Source of the DNA: Pseudomonas alkylphenolica
GTDB taxonomy: Bacteria > Pseudomonadota > Gammaproteobacteria > Pseudomonadales > Pseudomonadaceae
Assembly (NCBI RefSeq): GCF_000746525.1
Contig: NZ_CP009048.1
Span: forward strand, 1,915,501 to 1,979,500
Direction: 5' to 3'
DNA: 64,000 nucleotides
Shown here piece after piece: positions 41,352-49,654 of this stretch. Both the position numbers and the translations under genes were made by a program. Positions within the stretch are counted from its first letter, which is position 1. Each line of letters begins with the position of its first letter. Below the pieces are notes generated by a model. That model had not been told where the DNA came from and searched no databases. It saw nothing but the letters and a program-made list of their open reading frames with translations.

Positions 41352-43061
41352 ATGATAGCGCTCAAGCATCAATGCTCGGAGTCTGCGCTTTCCAGCGAGC
41401 CGCAACAGTGGCACGACGTCGATTGGCGTCGAGTTCAGCGGAACGTTCGGGAAATGCAGCTGCGAATTGCGAAGGCTTGTCGGGAAAGCAAATGGCGCAA
41501 GGTTAAGTCCCTGCAACGGATGCTTACCCGCTCAAAGTCGGCCAGATACTTGGCTGTACGGAGAGTCACGGAAAATCAGGGAAGCCGCACGGCGGGAGTC
41601 GATAGGCAACTCTGGGATACACCCAACGCAAAATGGAATGCGGTTGATCAATTGAAGACGCGGGGATACAAGGCTCGGCCATTACGGCGTGTCTACATCC
41701 CGAAATCGGATGGACGGGAACGCCCTTTGGGCATACCGACCATGACGGATAGGGCCATGCAAGCGCTGTATATGCTGGCCCTATCTCCCATCGCCGAAAC
41801 CCGAGGAGATCCGAACAGCTACGGCTTCAGGATCGAACGCTGTACGGCGGATGCGATGGCGCAGTTGTTCTTGTGCCTATCCAAGCGGGCCTCGGCTTGC
41901 TGGGTATTGGACGCGGACATCGAGGGATTCTTCGACAACATCAACCACGAATGGCTATTAAGGAACGCCCCCACGGATACACGGATGCTTCGGCAGTGGT
42001 TAAAGGCTGGAGTCATTCACAAGGGGCAGTTACACGCAACGGACGCAGGCACGCCGCAGGGGGGAATTATCTCCCCGACGCTGGCAAATCTGGCACTGGA
42101 TGGTCTGGAAACACTCCTCAAGGAACACTTGGGGATGTCAAGGGCGAAGAAGCTGAAGGTGAACGTGGTGCGATACGCCGACGACTTCGTAATCACCGGC
42201 ACCTCCCCGGAGGTGCTGGAAAACGAAGTAAAACCTTGGGTAGAGCAGTTCCTCGCAACGCGCGGACTGCGGCTTTCACTCAAAAAGACGCGGATCGTTC
42301 ACATCGACGGAGGCTTCGACTTTCTTGGATGGAATTTCCGGAAATACGATGGAACGTTACTGATCAAGCCGAGCAAGAAGAACGTCAAGGCGTTCTACAG
42401 CAAGATCAGAGAGGCGATCGACTCTCACAAGACGGCCAAGCAGGAGGATCTGATCCGAATGCTCAACCTAAAACTGAGAGGCTGGGCGCTGTACCACCAA
42501 CCAGTAGTCGCGAAGCAGGCGTATAGCCGAATGGATTACAGGGTGTTTATCAAACTCTGGCGTTGGGCGAAAAGGCGACACCCAAACAAGACCCTCGATT
42601 GGGTAAGGAAGAAATATTTCCGATCCCTAGGCGATAGGAACTGGGTGTTCGCCACCACGGTGACTGATGAAGCTGGAACAAAACGGGAGGTCGAGCTGTA
42701 CACGCTTGCGAGTACACCGATCGAGCGACATAAGAAGGTGAGTGGGGATTACAATCCCTACGATCCGGCCATGGAAGCTATAGGCGAGAAACTGAGGACC
42801 GACCGGATGCTGAAACAGCTGAAATACCGGAAACAAATCGGCACTCTATTCGCCAGCCAAAGCGGTCTATGTCAGCTATGTGGGCAACCGATCACTAGGG
42901 AAACAGGGTGGCACGACCACCACATCAATCACCGCTCTTTGGGCGGTGGCGATGAACTAGGCAATCGGGTACTCTTGCACCCCAACTGTCACAACCAGCT
43001 CCACACGCGTGGTCTGCACGTGAGCAAACCGGCTCCCTCTGGGAGCTTCGTAAAGGCTTGA
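41352..43061 (+). CDS. ltrA: Group II intron reverse transcriptase/maturase with HNH endonuclease
   Basis: The 569-residue protein has the bacterial intron order. RT blocks run from about residue 60 to 350: SRTAGVDRQLWD, RPLGIPTMTDRAMQALYMLAL, DADIEGFFDNINHEWL, GTPQGGIISPTLANLALDGLE and the catalytic VRYADDFVI. A maturase X domain (about 370-470) follows, then a C-terminal HNH nuclease (about 500-555: CQLCGQPITRE, HDHHINHRSLGGGDE, LLHPNCHNQLH). It helps the intron RNA fold, cuts the second DNA strand and copies the RNA during retrohoming. The stop codon overlaps the first two bases of domain V. Confidence 0.95.
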   Translation: MIALKHQCSESALSSEPQQWHDVDWRRVQRNVREMQLRIAKACRESKWRKVKSLQRMLTRSKSARYLAVRRVTENQGSRTAGVDRQLWDTPNAKWNAVDQLKTRGYKARPLRRVYIPKSDGRERPLGIPTMTDRAMQALYMLALSPIAETRGDPNSYGFRIERCTADAMAQLFLCLSKRASACWVLDADIEGFFDNINHEWLLRNAPTDTRMLRQWLKAGVIHKGQLHATDAGTPQGGIISPTLANLALDGLETLLKEHLGMSRAKKLKVNVVRYADDFVITGTSPEVLENEVKPWVEQFLATRGLRLSLKKTRIVHIDGGFDFLGWNFRKYDGTLLIKPSKKNVKAFYSKIREAIDSHKTAKQEDLIRMLNLKLRGWALYHQPVVAKQAYSRMDYRVFIKLWRWAKRRHPNKTLDWVRKKYFRSLGDRNWVFATTVTDEAGTKREVELYTLASTPIERHKKVSGDYNPYDPAMEAIGEKLRTDRMLKQLKYRKQIGTLFASQSGLCQLCGQPITRETGWHDHHINHRSLGGGDELGNRVLLHPNCHNQLHTRGLHVSKPAPSGSFVKA

Positions 43062-43134
43062 GCCGTATGCGCTGAAAGGCGCACGTACGGTTCTTAGGGG
43101 GGAACTGGCCAGTAATGGTCAGTTCCCACCCGAC
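43060..43134 (+). ncRNA. Domains V and VI of the group II intron
   Basis: Bases 43060-43093 form the 34-nt domain V hairpin (GAGCCGTATGCGC-TGAAAG-style loop, closing with GTACGGTTC), the catalytic heart of the ribozyme. The following GGGAACTGGCCA/TGGTCAGTTCCC hairpin is domain VI with the branch-point A. Confidence 0.88.
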
Positions 43135-44259
43135 TTTGACGATCTGGTTGGCTTTCACCAAGGCCGGGCTGGGCTTTGCCCACTGCTCCAGCGGCAGCGG
43201 CTGTGACCATGCCTGCACCTGCTCCGGTAACGTCGGACGGCCGACTCGATGGCCCCATTCAGCGAGCAGGTAAGGCATTTTCCAGAACACTAGGACGCGA
43301 CGGATGTACCAGAAGCGCAAGGGCCATGGGCTGCGCGGGGGATAGCCAAACCTTTCACGCTCTTTGGCTGAAAGGTCAGCTCCCTCGTCATTCAAATGGC
43401 ACCTTCTGCGCGCATCTTCACGTTCGATTTCAAAGGTGTGCAACCCCTCGTAGGGCTTGAGCCGATCCCCGGTTGGAATCAATCCCATGGCAGCAAGCAT
43501 CGGATTCGGTGTATCCACCAGTTGACCGTCTTCCATGTAGTTACGGATCGACGCCCACATCCCGAGCGAATGGGCATCGCTGGGTTGTGGCAGCAGCAGA
43601 AACTGCACTTTGTCTTGTTCCTCGTCTTCCAGCCCCATGCCCAGGGTGTACTGGCGGGTGGCGCCATAGGGGGTGATACCCTGAGTGTTGCTCACCCAGG
43701 CGACCACACTTTCCCATGGCACGATCAGGACGCGGTGGGTTTTGTTGTCGACGTAGCAGACTTCGCGGCGCTGGCGGTTGAAGCGGACGGGGTAGATTTT
43801 GGCAGCCTCGTAAACACTGGAGACCATTCCATATACGTAGGCGCCAAATGGAAGGATAAACAGAACAGAAGTTTTGGTGGACACAGTGAGGCCAGTAAGC
43901 AAGTCATGAAGTGGGTCAGGAAAGTTTTCGGGGTAAAACAACACACCGAACAAAACAACAAGACCTGGAAGGATAAAAGCCGTAAACAACACCATCCAAA
44001 TTCCGGCAGCCAATATCTTCCCTTGCTCAACCATTCCCCGGTTACTACCACCCAGCTCTAGGTAAGTCTCGTTCATCTCCGAAAAATTACGACGCGATGA
44101 TTGGACCTGTCCGGTGTACACCGGCAGGGGCGACAAAAACAGGGTCTCGTTCAGTCCCTTGACCCGTATTTCACCGGCATAGGGCCGCTGACTACGAATG
44201 TCCGGGGCAGGTTCCGCGGCAGTGCTTTTGTTTTGGCGTTTGAACAGTTTGCTAAACAT
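43135..44259 (-). pseudogene. DUF6708-like membrane protein, copy 2, split by the group II intron
   Basis: The first 375 codons are intact from the ATG at 44257-44259. Reading then enters the antisense intron and adds 69 foreign residues before a stop at 42925, replacing the last 20. Outside residues about 96-137 the sequence is nearly the same as the intact copy (38578-39768). Within that stretch, which covers both membrane helices, the two differ almost completely (FILPGLVVLFGVLFYP against FVVPTLISIGLAIFNP). The start overlaps the effector stop by 8 bp. It may still give a membrane protein with an altered tail. Confidence 0.88.
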
Positions 44260-47200
44260 TGGCAGTCGCCAGCTCGTCTCTGATGACCAGTCTGAAAGGC
44301 GCCTTACCCGTTCCCGTGGGCATGCTTTCCACCGAGTCGAGTCGGTAGATACCCTCGGTCATGATGGTCACACCATAATCGCGGGTGATGTACAGGTCAC
44401 GCAGCACAAAAGTGGTGTGATGGAACACATCGCGCTCGGCTTCCAGTTGGTAGGCGATGGTGAATGCCAGGGCGAAGCTCGAGGTTTGCTCGCAATTATT
44501 AATCGGCAGATGCAGCGTCAGTGCTTGCTGTTCTTCACTGACGACGATGAAACGCGTGGCCCATATGGCGGTGCTTTCTTTCCAGCGCACTGGCGGCAGG
44601 GTGGGCCTGTAAGGCTGGTGTATGTAGTTGTCACGGCCCTGTTGGTAGGCTTGTAGCTGCAACTTGCGCTGGTCCATTTCCTGGGTGCTGATACCGGGCA
44701 GCACCAGTTTCAGGTAGGTTCGTTTGTTATCGCGGATCAGTTCACAGGTTGGCTTTTGCACGACCTTTGCTAGCTCACTCCATTCGTCTTGCAGGCTGCG
44801 CTGCCTGGATTTGTTGCCCCAGGTACTGGTTTGCATCCACGCTTGCAGATCATCCAGATTGAAGTAGTTGTACAAGCCTTCACCTGCCAGTTGCAGGGCG
44901 GTGCCGATCAGGCCTATCAGGTTGGCACGTGCACCGATAGCCAAAAGCCGTGGACTGGCCTCCGCCCAGGCCAACGCGCGCAGTTCGGTCGGTGTTTTCA
45001 GGATGTTCTTGATAATCGAGCCTGTGTGCTTGGCTGCCCAGGTGTTGGTGCCCACCAGTATTCCATCGCCGGTAATCTGCAAGGTGGTAGCGCTCAGTCC
45101 CTTGTAATTGCCTTTCGCCAAGGCTCTAGCCCACTGAAGGGAGTGCTTGCTCAAATCGATTGTTGCCGCCAGAGCACCAAATGCAAACGCCCCGAATCCG
45201 GCAATGCCGCTCCAGAGTCCCAAACGGCTCATGGTGTTTAACTTACCGGCAGCACTTTCCATCTGTTCGATATGCGCTTGAAAAATCGTCACCGACAACC
45301 CTTGCACGGTTGCAAACCCAGCTGCCGACATGCCTATGAATGAATCAATGAGAACTCCCCAATCAGTTAAAGAGCGATTAGGTTTTACTATAGCGCTCAT
45401 TGCCTCTATAAACTTCTGCCCCTGAATAACAAACAGCACCAACGCGATCCCATCGCCTTTCGACTTCACCGCCGCTAACAGCGGCTTGTTAAAGGTTCCA
45501 GTGGCCCGGAAGTCCCGCGCGGTCCTGGTCATCTCCGTACGCAACTGCGGGTCCAGGCCATCGATCACCGTGCCAATTTGCGCCGGGCTGTCGCCACCGA
45601 CGGTCAAGGCGCCCGCCAGCCGCTCTTCCAGGGGCAGCAGTGCGTTTTTCAGCAGCTGGATCCGCTGGTTATAGGCCGCTTCGCTGCCAGGCATGGCGAC
45701 ACCTGAGGATTGCCGCATCAATTCACGGTTGCGCAGCCGGTAGGTTTCCTTGAGTTGACTGCGCAGGTTCATCGATTGCTCGCGGGCATCATTGAACGCC
45801 CTTATTTCTGCTACCGAGGCTGTTCGTAATGTCAGGCCCTGGCGGGAGAATGCACGCAGCAGTTGCAGCCGCGCTGGTGCCCCGATATGGCGAATGTAGC
45901 CATTGGGGTCAATGTTTTGCGCCTGCTTGAAGTTGTCGTGAGCCCTTTCCAGTTGATCAGCAACCTTCAACTGATGCGCCGGGTTGTAGGCCTCCTCCAG
46001 CATGCTCTGCAAACCGATGAACTGGGTATTCAGCTTGGTGTAATTGGGCAGGCGCTCGGTCATCAGAAGGCGGAACTGATTACTCAGCACATTGACGCCG
46101 GCCAGACTTTCCGGTGCGGTGAAGGCACTGATGGTGAACTGGCTCAGTTCAGCCAGTTTCTTGGCCACGTCGGCTTGTGCAGCCAAGGTCAGGGTGTCGA
46201 GCCCGGGCACCACCGTCAGCAGGTTGGACTCCAGGTAGGCGGCCAGTTTTTCCGTGGCTTGTTGATCCGCGCACATCGCTGCTACGCAAACGAACTCGGT
46301 TTCCAGGCGGTGCTGGATCTGGGCATCGAGGGTGAAGTCGTAATACCAGGCGGCACGGTGGAAGTGGCCGGCAGTGAACAGGTTGAGACGATCGTCACGG
46401 ATGTTCTGCAGGCGCGCATGCCAGTGACTCAGCAGGTTTTGCTCGGTGATGACGAAGGCTTCCATCGCGGCGCGATCGACCAGATCGTCGATGCCCCTCT
46501 GGCCCAGCTCCTTGCCGTGCAGCGTTTGCCAGCTCTGCACGCTGAGCTTGTTGATGGTGCGCTGGTGTTTTTCATAAAGCAGCGTGCCCAGGGCATCCTT
46601 CATGTCGATGAAGGCCCGGGCATAGACATTGACTTCGGCCGCGCGGCGCCAGTGCTGATCAGGGCCGAAGATCCCCGGATCCTTGTGGTCGCGACGGACC
46701 TTGAGAAATTCGTAGATGCTCGCTTGTTGTGCCTCGCTGGTCTCGTCCCTCAGCGCCTGGATATCCGCATCCGTTTCGCTCAAGGCCTGCAGACGCGAGT
46801 CGTTGACGTCGTACAAGGACTGGATGTAAGCGCCGCTGAGGTACTGGGCCTGACGCCTGTCATCAGCACTCCACTGCTCGATCCAGTCCGCGACTTTCAG
46901 CTGGGCAGCGGCCAGATCGCGCATCACGCCAATGTCGTCGCGCAGCAGCAGAAACAGGTAATCATTCTGGTAGGCGCCGAGTACCTTACTGGTCAGTGCT
47001 TCAATCTCGGTGTCGTGGAACAGCGGCTGGTCTTCCCAGTGGTACGGCACTTTCTCCTCAGGGTTGACACCGTCGGGCAAGGCTTTGGACGGCGGCAATT
47101 GGGTGACGCCTGACGCGTCCGGCACCTGGGCGTTTTCTGCCACTTCCGCCAGCCATTTCTGCGCCTGTGATGTGCTCAACAGGTTGGCGCCGCCGTAGAG

Positions 47201-47701
47201 CGGGCAGGCACTCTGCAGTTCGACACGTTGCATCAAACGCTGGCGCTCGTCCCCTGACTTGAGCACTTGCGCGCACTTGAAGGCCGTCCACTGAATTTCG
47301 GAGTAACAGGCGTACAAGGTGTGCTGCCGGGTGAAGATCAAATGCGGTTCGCCCACCGACGTGGTACGCGTATCGGCGGTCACCTCGTTGCTGTTCCACA
47401 GCAGCTTGCTGATCTCGGCGTTTTCGACACGGTATTCGTGCAGGTAGCCGGTGTTGGCATCGATGATGTACAGGTAACCATCGCGCAGCAGGCGGATGCC
47501 CAGCGGCTGGCTCTTGATCTTGAACGGCAGGGTCAGCTCGGCGGTCGGATCGAGGTGTTCAACCAGTCCGTAACGCAGCGGTAGCAACTGCAGCTTCTTG
47601 TTCATCAAGGGGCACACGCCGATGGGAGAGCGTATGTCCTTGACACTTTTGGCCATGGCGGCGGTATTGGCGCTGATTTTCGGCGGTCGTTGCACAGTCA
47701 T
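44252..47701 (-). CDS. VasX-like type VI secretion effector (BTH_I2691 family), putative pore-former
   Basis: The 1149-residue protein starts with a toxin VasX N-terminal-type region: residues about 28-190 contain GVCPLMNKKLQLLPLRYGLVE, LRDGYLYII and YLHEYRVEN. There is no signal peptide, as expected for T6SS cargo. A long helical middle follows. Hydrophobic helices lie in the last third (for example LWSGIAGFGAFAFGALAATI and LIGLIGTALQLAGEGLYNYF), and the last 120 residues form a beta-rich tail. By analogy with VasX it should form pores in the inner membrane of rival bacteria. The adjacent DUF6708 gene overlaps by 8 bp. No vgrG or T6SS structural gene is in the window. Confidence 0.82.
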   Translation of the reverse strand: MTVQRPPKISANTAAMAKSVKDIRSPIGVCPLMNKKLQLLPLRYGLVEHLDPTAELTLPFKIKSQPLGIRLLRDGYLYIIDANTGYLHEYRVENAEISKLLWNSNEVTADTRTTSVGEPHLIFTRQHTLYACYSEIQWTAFKCAQVLKSGDERQRLMQRVELQSACPLYGGANLLSTSQAQKWLAEVAENAQVPDASGVTQLPPSKALPDGVNPEEKVPYHWEDQPLFHDTEIEALTSKVLGAYQNDYLFLLLRDDIGVMRDLAAAQLKVADWIEQWSADDRRQAQYLSGAYIQSLYDVNDSRLQALSETDADIQALRDETSEAQQASIYEFLKVRRDHKDPGIFGPDQHWRRAAEVNVYARAFIDMKDALGTLLYEKHQRTINKLSVQSWQTLHGKELGQRGIDDLVDRAAMEAFVITEQNLLSHWHARLQNIRDDRLNLFTAGHFHRAAWYYDFTLDAQIQHRLETEFVCVAAMCADQQATEKLAAYLESNLLTVVPGLDTLTLAAQADVAKKLAELSQFTISAFTAPESLAGVNVLSNQFRLLMTERLPNYTKLNTQFIGLQSMLEEAYNPAHQLKVADQLERAHDNFKQAQNIDPNGYIRHIGAPARLQLLRAFSRQGLTLRTASVAEIRAFNDAREQSMNLRSQLKETYRLRNRELMRQSSGVAMPGSEAAYNQRIQLLKNALLPLEERLAGALTVGGDSPAQIGTVIDGLDPQLRTEMTRTARDFRATGTFNKPLLAAVKSKGDGIALVLFVIQGQKFIEAMSAIVKPNRSLTDWGVLIDSFIGMSAAGFATVQGLSVTIFQAHIEQMESAAGKLNTMSRLGLWSGIAGFGAFAFGALAATIDLSKHSLQWARALAKGNYKGLSATTLQITGDGILVGTNTWAAKHTGSIIKNILKTPTELRALAWAEASPRLLAIGARANLIGLIGTALQLAGEGLYNYFNLDDLQAWMQTSTWGNKSRQRSLQDEWSELAKVVQKPTCELIRDNKRTYLKLVLPGISTQEMDQRKLQLQAYQQGRDNYIHQPYRPTLPPVRWKESTAIWATRFIVVSEEQQALTLHLPINNCEQTSSFALAFTIAYQLEAERDVFHHTTFVLRDLYITRDYGVTIMTEGIYRLDSVESMPTGTGKAPFRLVIRDELATANV

Positions 47702-47927
47702 GGCTGGCTTCCTTGTCGGTCAGTTCGTCAGCACGCCGAACCCAGGTCAATAGGGCATTCGGCATCGAATGAGCTGGGGCAAACTCCCGGAAACGCTACC
47801 AAGAGCGGTAAAAAATTGATGTCAGACGCTTCCTAAATTGCATCCGTAACTTCTGGTCTTCAGTTGGCCGGTCACAAAAAGCGCGTGGGGCAAGTTGGTC
47901 TAGATGCAAAGCAAGCTAATTAATGCC

Positions 47928-47978
47928 TTGACGTTGGCTGCCTAAGCAGTAACATTATGTTACTTACTGCCTAAGCAG
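47928..47978 (+). promoter_or_regulatory. Promoter and operators of the MarR-EmrAB operon
   Basis: TTGACG (47928-47933) and TAACAT (47950-47955) are 16 bp apart. AGTAACATTATGTTACT (47948-47964) is a perfect palindrome over the -10 box, and CTGCCTAAGCAG occurs on both sides (47938-47949 and 47967-47978), 29 bp apart. Binding of the MarR dimer here would block RNA polymerase. Confidence 0.7.
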
Positions 47979-47990
47979 GTATCTCCGTTC

Positions 47991-48464
47991 ATGCAGCACT
48001 TCACCCCCGAAAACTTCCAGACCTGCACCATCGGCATGCTCCTGGGCCGCGCCGCGCTGGTCAAAGACCGCATTCTCGACAGCCACCTGCAGGACTTCGG
48101 CGTTACCGCCGCGCAGTTCAAGGTGCTGATCATCGTCGCCCAGTACGGCGTCGATACACCCGCCGAACTGTGTCGTTTCCTGTCCCTGGACAGTGGCTCG
48201 ATGACCCGCATGCTTGATCGCCTTGAGCAAAAAGACCTGATCCTGCGCCGCCGCTGTCCGGATGATCGCCGCCAGGTGCGCCTGGCGCTGAGCGAGGAGG
48301 GCCAGAAGCTCGCCGATCAGTTGCCGCAGATCGGCGCGGCGGCGATGAATGAACTGGTAGGCGTGCTCGCCGCGGATGAACTGGCGACCCTGGAAAATCT
48401 GCTGAGCAAGGTGCTGCTCGCGGCGGGCGACACCCTGACAGCCCAGCGTATAGGTGCCAAATGA
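47991..48464 (+). CDS. MarR-family regulator of the efflux operon
   Basis: The 157-residue protein has the MarR winged helix: AQFKVLIIVAQYGVDTPAELCRFLSLDSGSMTRMLDRLEQKDLILRRRCPDDRRQVRLALSEEG (read as adjoining segments, residues about 40-105) with the wing at DDRRQ. Helices at both ends form the dimer. It is the first gene of an operon with EmrA- and EmrB-like genes, to which it is coupled by an ATGA overlap, so it most likely represses them until a toxic compound binds. The 12-bp leader after the second operator repeat is short. Confidence 0.92.
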   Translation: MQHFTPENFQTCTIGMLLGRAALVKDRILDSHLQDFGVTAAQFKVLIIVAQYGVDTPAELCRFLSLDSGSMTRMLDRLEQKDLILRRRCPDDRRQVRLALSEEGQKLADQLPQIGAAAMNELVGVLAADELATLENLLSKVLLAAGDTLTAQRIGAK

Positions 48465-49654
48465 ACACGCCGGAAAGTGCCAGCCCAGCGCAAGACCTCA
48501 ACAACACTGGTAAACGCAAAACCTGGCTGCTTGGCCTTGCTTTGCTGGTGGTCGTCGGCGGCGGTGCAGTCTGGGCCTGGCACGCGCTGTACGGGCGCTG
48601 GAACGAAGAGACCGACGACGCCTATGTCAACGGCAACGTCGTGGAAATCACCCCGCTGGTGACCGGTACCGTGGTCAGTATCGGTGCCGACGACGGTGAT
48701 CTGGTGCATGCAGGGCAGGTGCTGATCGAGTTCGACCCCAGCGATGCCGAAGTCGGGCTGCAGTCCGCCGAGGCCCAGCTGGCCCGTGCAGTGCGCCAGG
48801 TACGCGGCCTGTACAGCAATGTCGATGGCATGAAGGCTCAGGTGGCGGCGCGTCAGGCCGAGCAGACCAAGGCCCAGGAAAACTACAACCGGCGCAAGAC
48901 CCTCGCTGCCGGCGGGGCCATTTCCCTGGAAGAGCTGTCCCACGCCCGTGACGACCTGTCTTCGGCGCAGAGCGCGCTGCTCAACGCCAAGCAGCAGCTC
49001 AACACGACCACCGCACTGGTCGATGACACCGTGGTCTCCTCGCATCCGCAAGTCATGGCCGCCGCTGCCGACTTGCGCCAGGCCTACCTGGCCGTCGCCC
49101 GCACCACCCTGGTGGCACCGGTCACCGGCTACGTGGCCAAGCGCACCGTGCAGTTGGGGCAGCGCCTGCAGCCGGGTACCGCGACCATGGCGGTAATCCC
49201 GCTGGACCAGCTCTGGATCGACGCCAACTTCAAGGAAACCCAGTTGCGCAACATGCGCATCGGTCAACCGGTGGACATCGTCGCCGATCTGTACGGCAGC
49301 GAAGTCAAATACAACGGCACCATCGACAGTCTCGGCGCCGGCACCGGCAGTGCCTTCGCCCTGTTGCCGGCGCAGAATGCTACCGGTAACTGGATCAAGA
49401 TCGTCCAGCGGGTGCCGGTGCGCATCCATATCAATGCCGAACAACTGGCCGCCCATCCGTTGCGTATCGGCCTGTCGACCCAGGTCACGGTCGATCTGCA
49501 CGACCAGAGCGGGCCGGTGCTGGCGCAGTTGCCGCCACAGAAGGCATCGTTTGCCACCCAGGTGTATGACCGCCAGCTGGTCGAGGCCGATGCAATGATC
49601 GCGCGGCTGATCCATGACAACAGCCAAGGCCCTGGCAAGACGGCGCAGCGATGA
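48461..49654 (+). CDS. emrA: EmrA-type membrane fusion protein (HlyD family)
   Basis: The 397-residue protein has a cytoplasmic start, one helix (residues about 24-43, WLLGLALLVVVGGGAVWAW), then the HlyD pattern: a first half-lipoyl domain (EETDDAYVNGNVVEITPLVTG), a coiled-coil hairpin (about 105-205) and the second half-lipoyl/beta-barrel (TTLVAPVTGYVAKRTVQLGQ, LWIDANFKETQLRNM). It links the inner-membrane pump to an outer-membrane channel that is not encoded here. It overlaps its neighbours by 4 bp on both sides. Confidence 0.92.
   Translation: MNTPESASPAQDLNNTGKRKTWLLGLALLVVVGGGAVWAWHALYGRWNEETDDAYVNGNVVEITPLVTGTVVSIGADDGDLVHAGQVLIEFDPSDAEVGLQSAEAQLARAVRQVRGLYSNVDGMKAQVAARQAEQTKAQENYNRRKTLAAGGAISLEELSHARDDLSSAQSALLNAKQQLNTTTALVDDTVVSSHPQVMAAAADLRQAYLAVARTTLVAPVTGYVAKRTVQLGQRLQPGTATMAVIPLDQLWIDANFKETQLRNMRIGQPVDIVADLYGSEVKYNGTIDSLGAGTGSAFALLPAQNATGNWIKIVQRVPVRIHINAEQLAAHPLRIGLSTQVTVDLHDQSGPVLAQLPPQKASFATQVYDRQLVEADAMIARLIHDNSQGPGKTAQR

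Larger units (their letters stand above)
40288..43134 (+). mobile_element. Complete group II intron, 2847 bp
   Basis: The 5' end GTGCGAC and the 3' end CCCGAC fit group II boundaries. They are fixed here by comparison with the uninterrupted copy at 38640/38641. Domain V lies at 43060-43093, and a domain VI hairpin follows. The 5' kilobase before the maturase gene is the ribozyme's domains I-III; it contains no protein gene, and GAGAC at 40632-40636 is a candidate EBS1 for the exon end GTCTC. The intron lies antisense to the DUF6708 gene it splits, so it cannot be spliced from that gene's mRNA. Confidence 0.94.
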
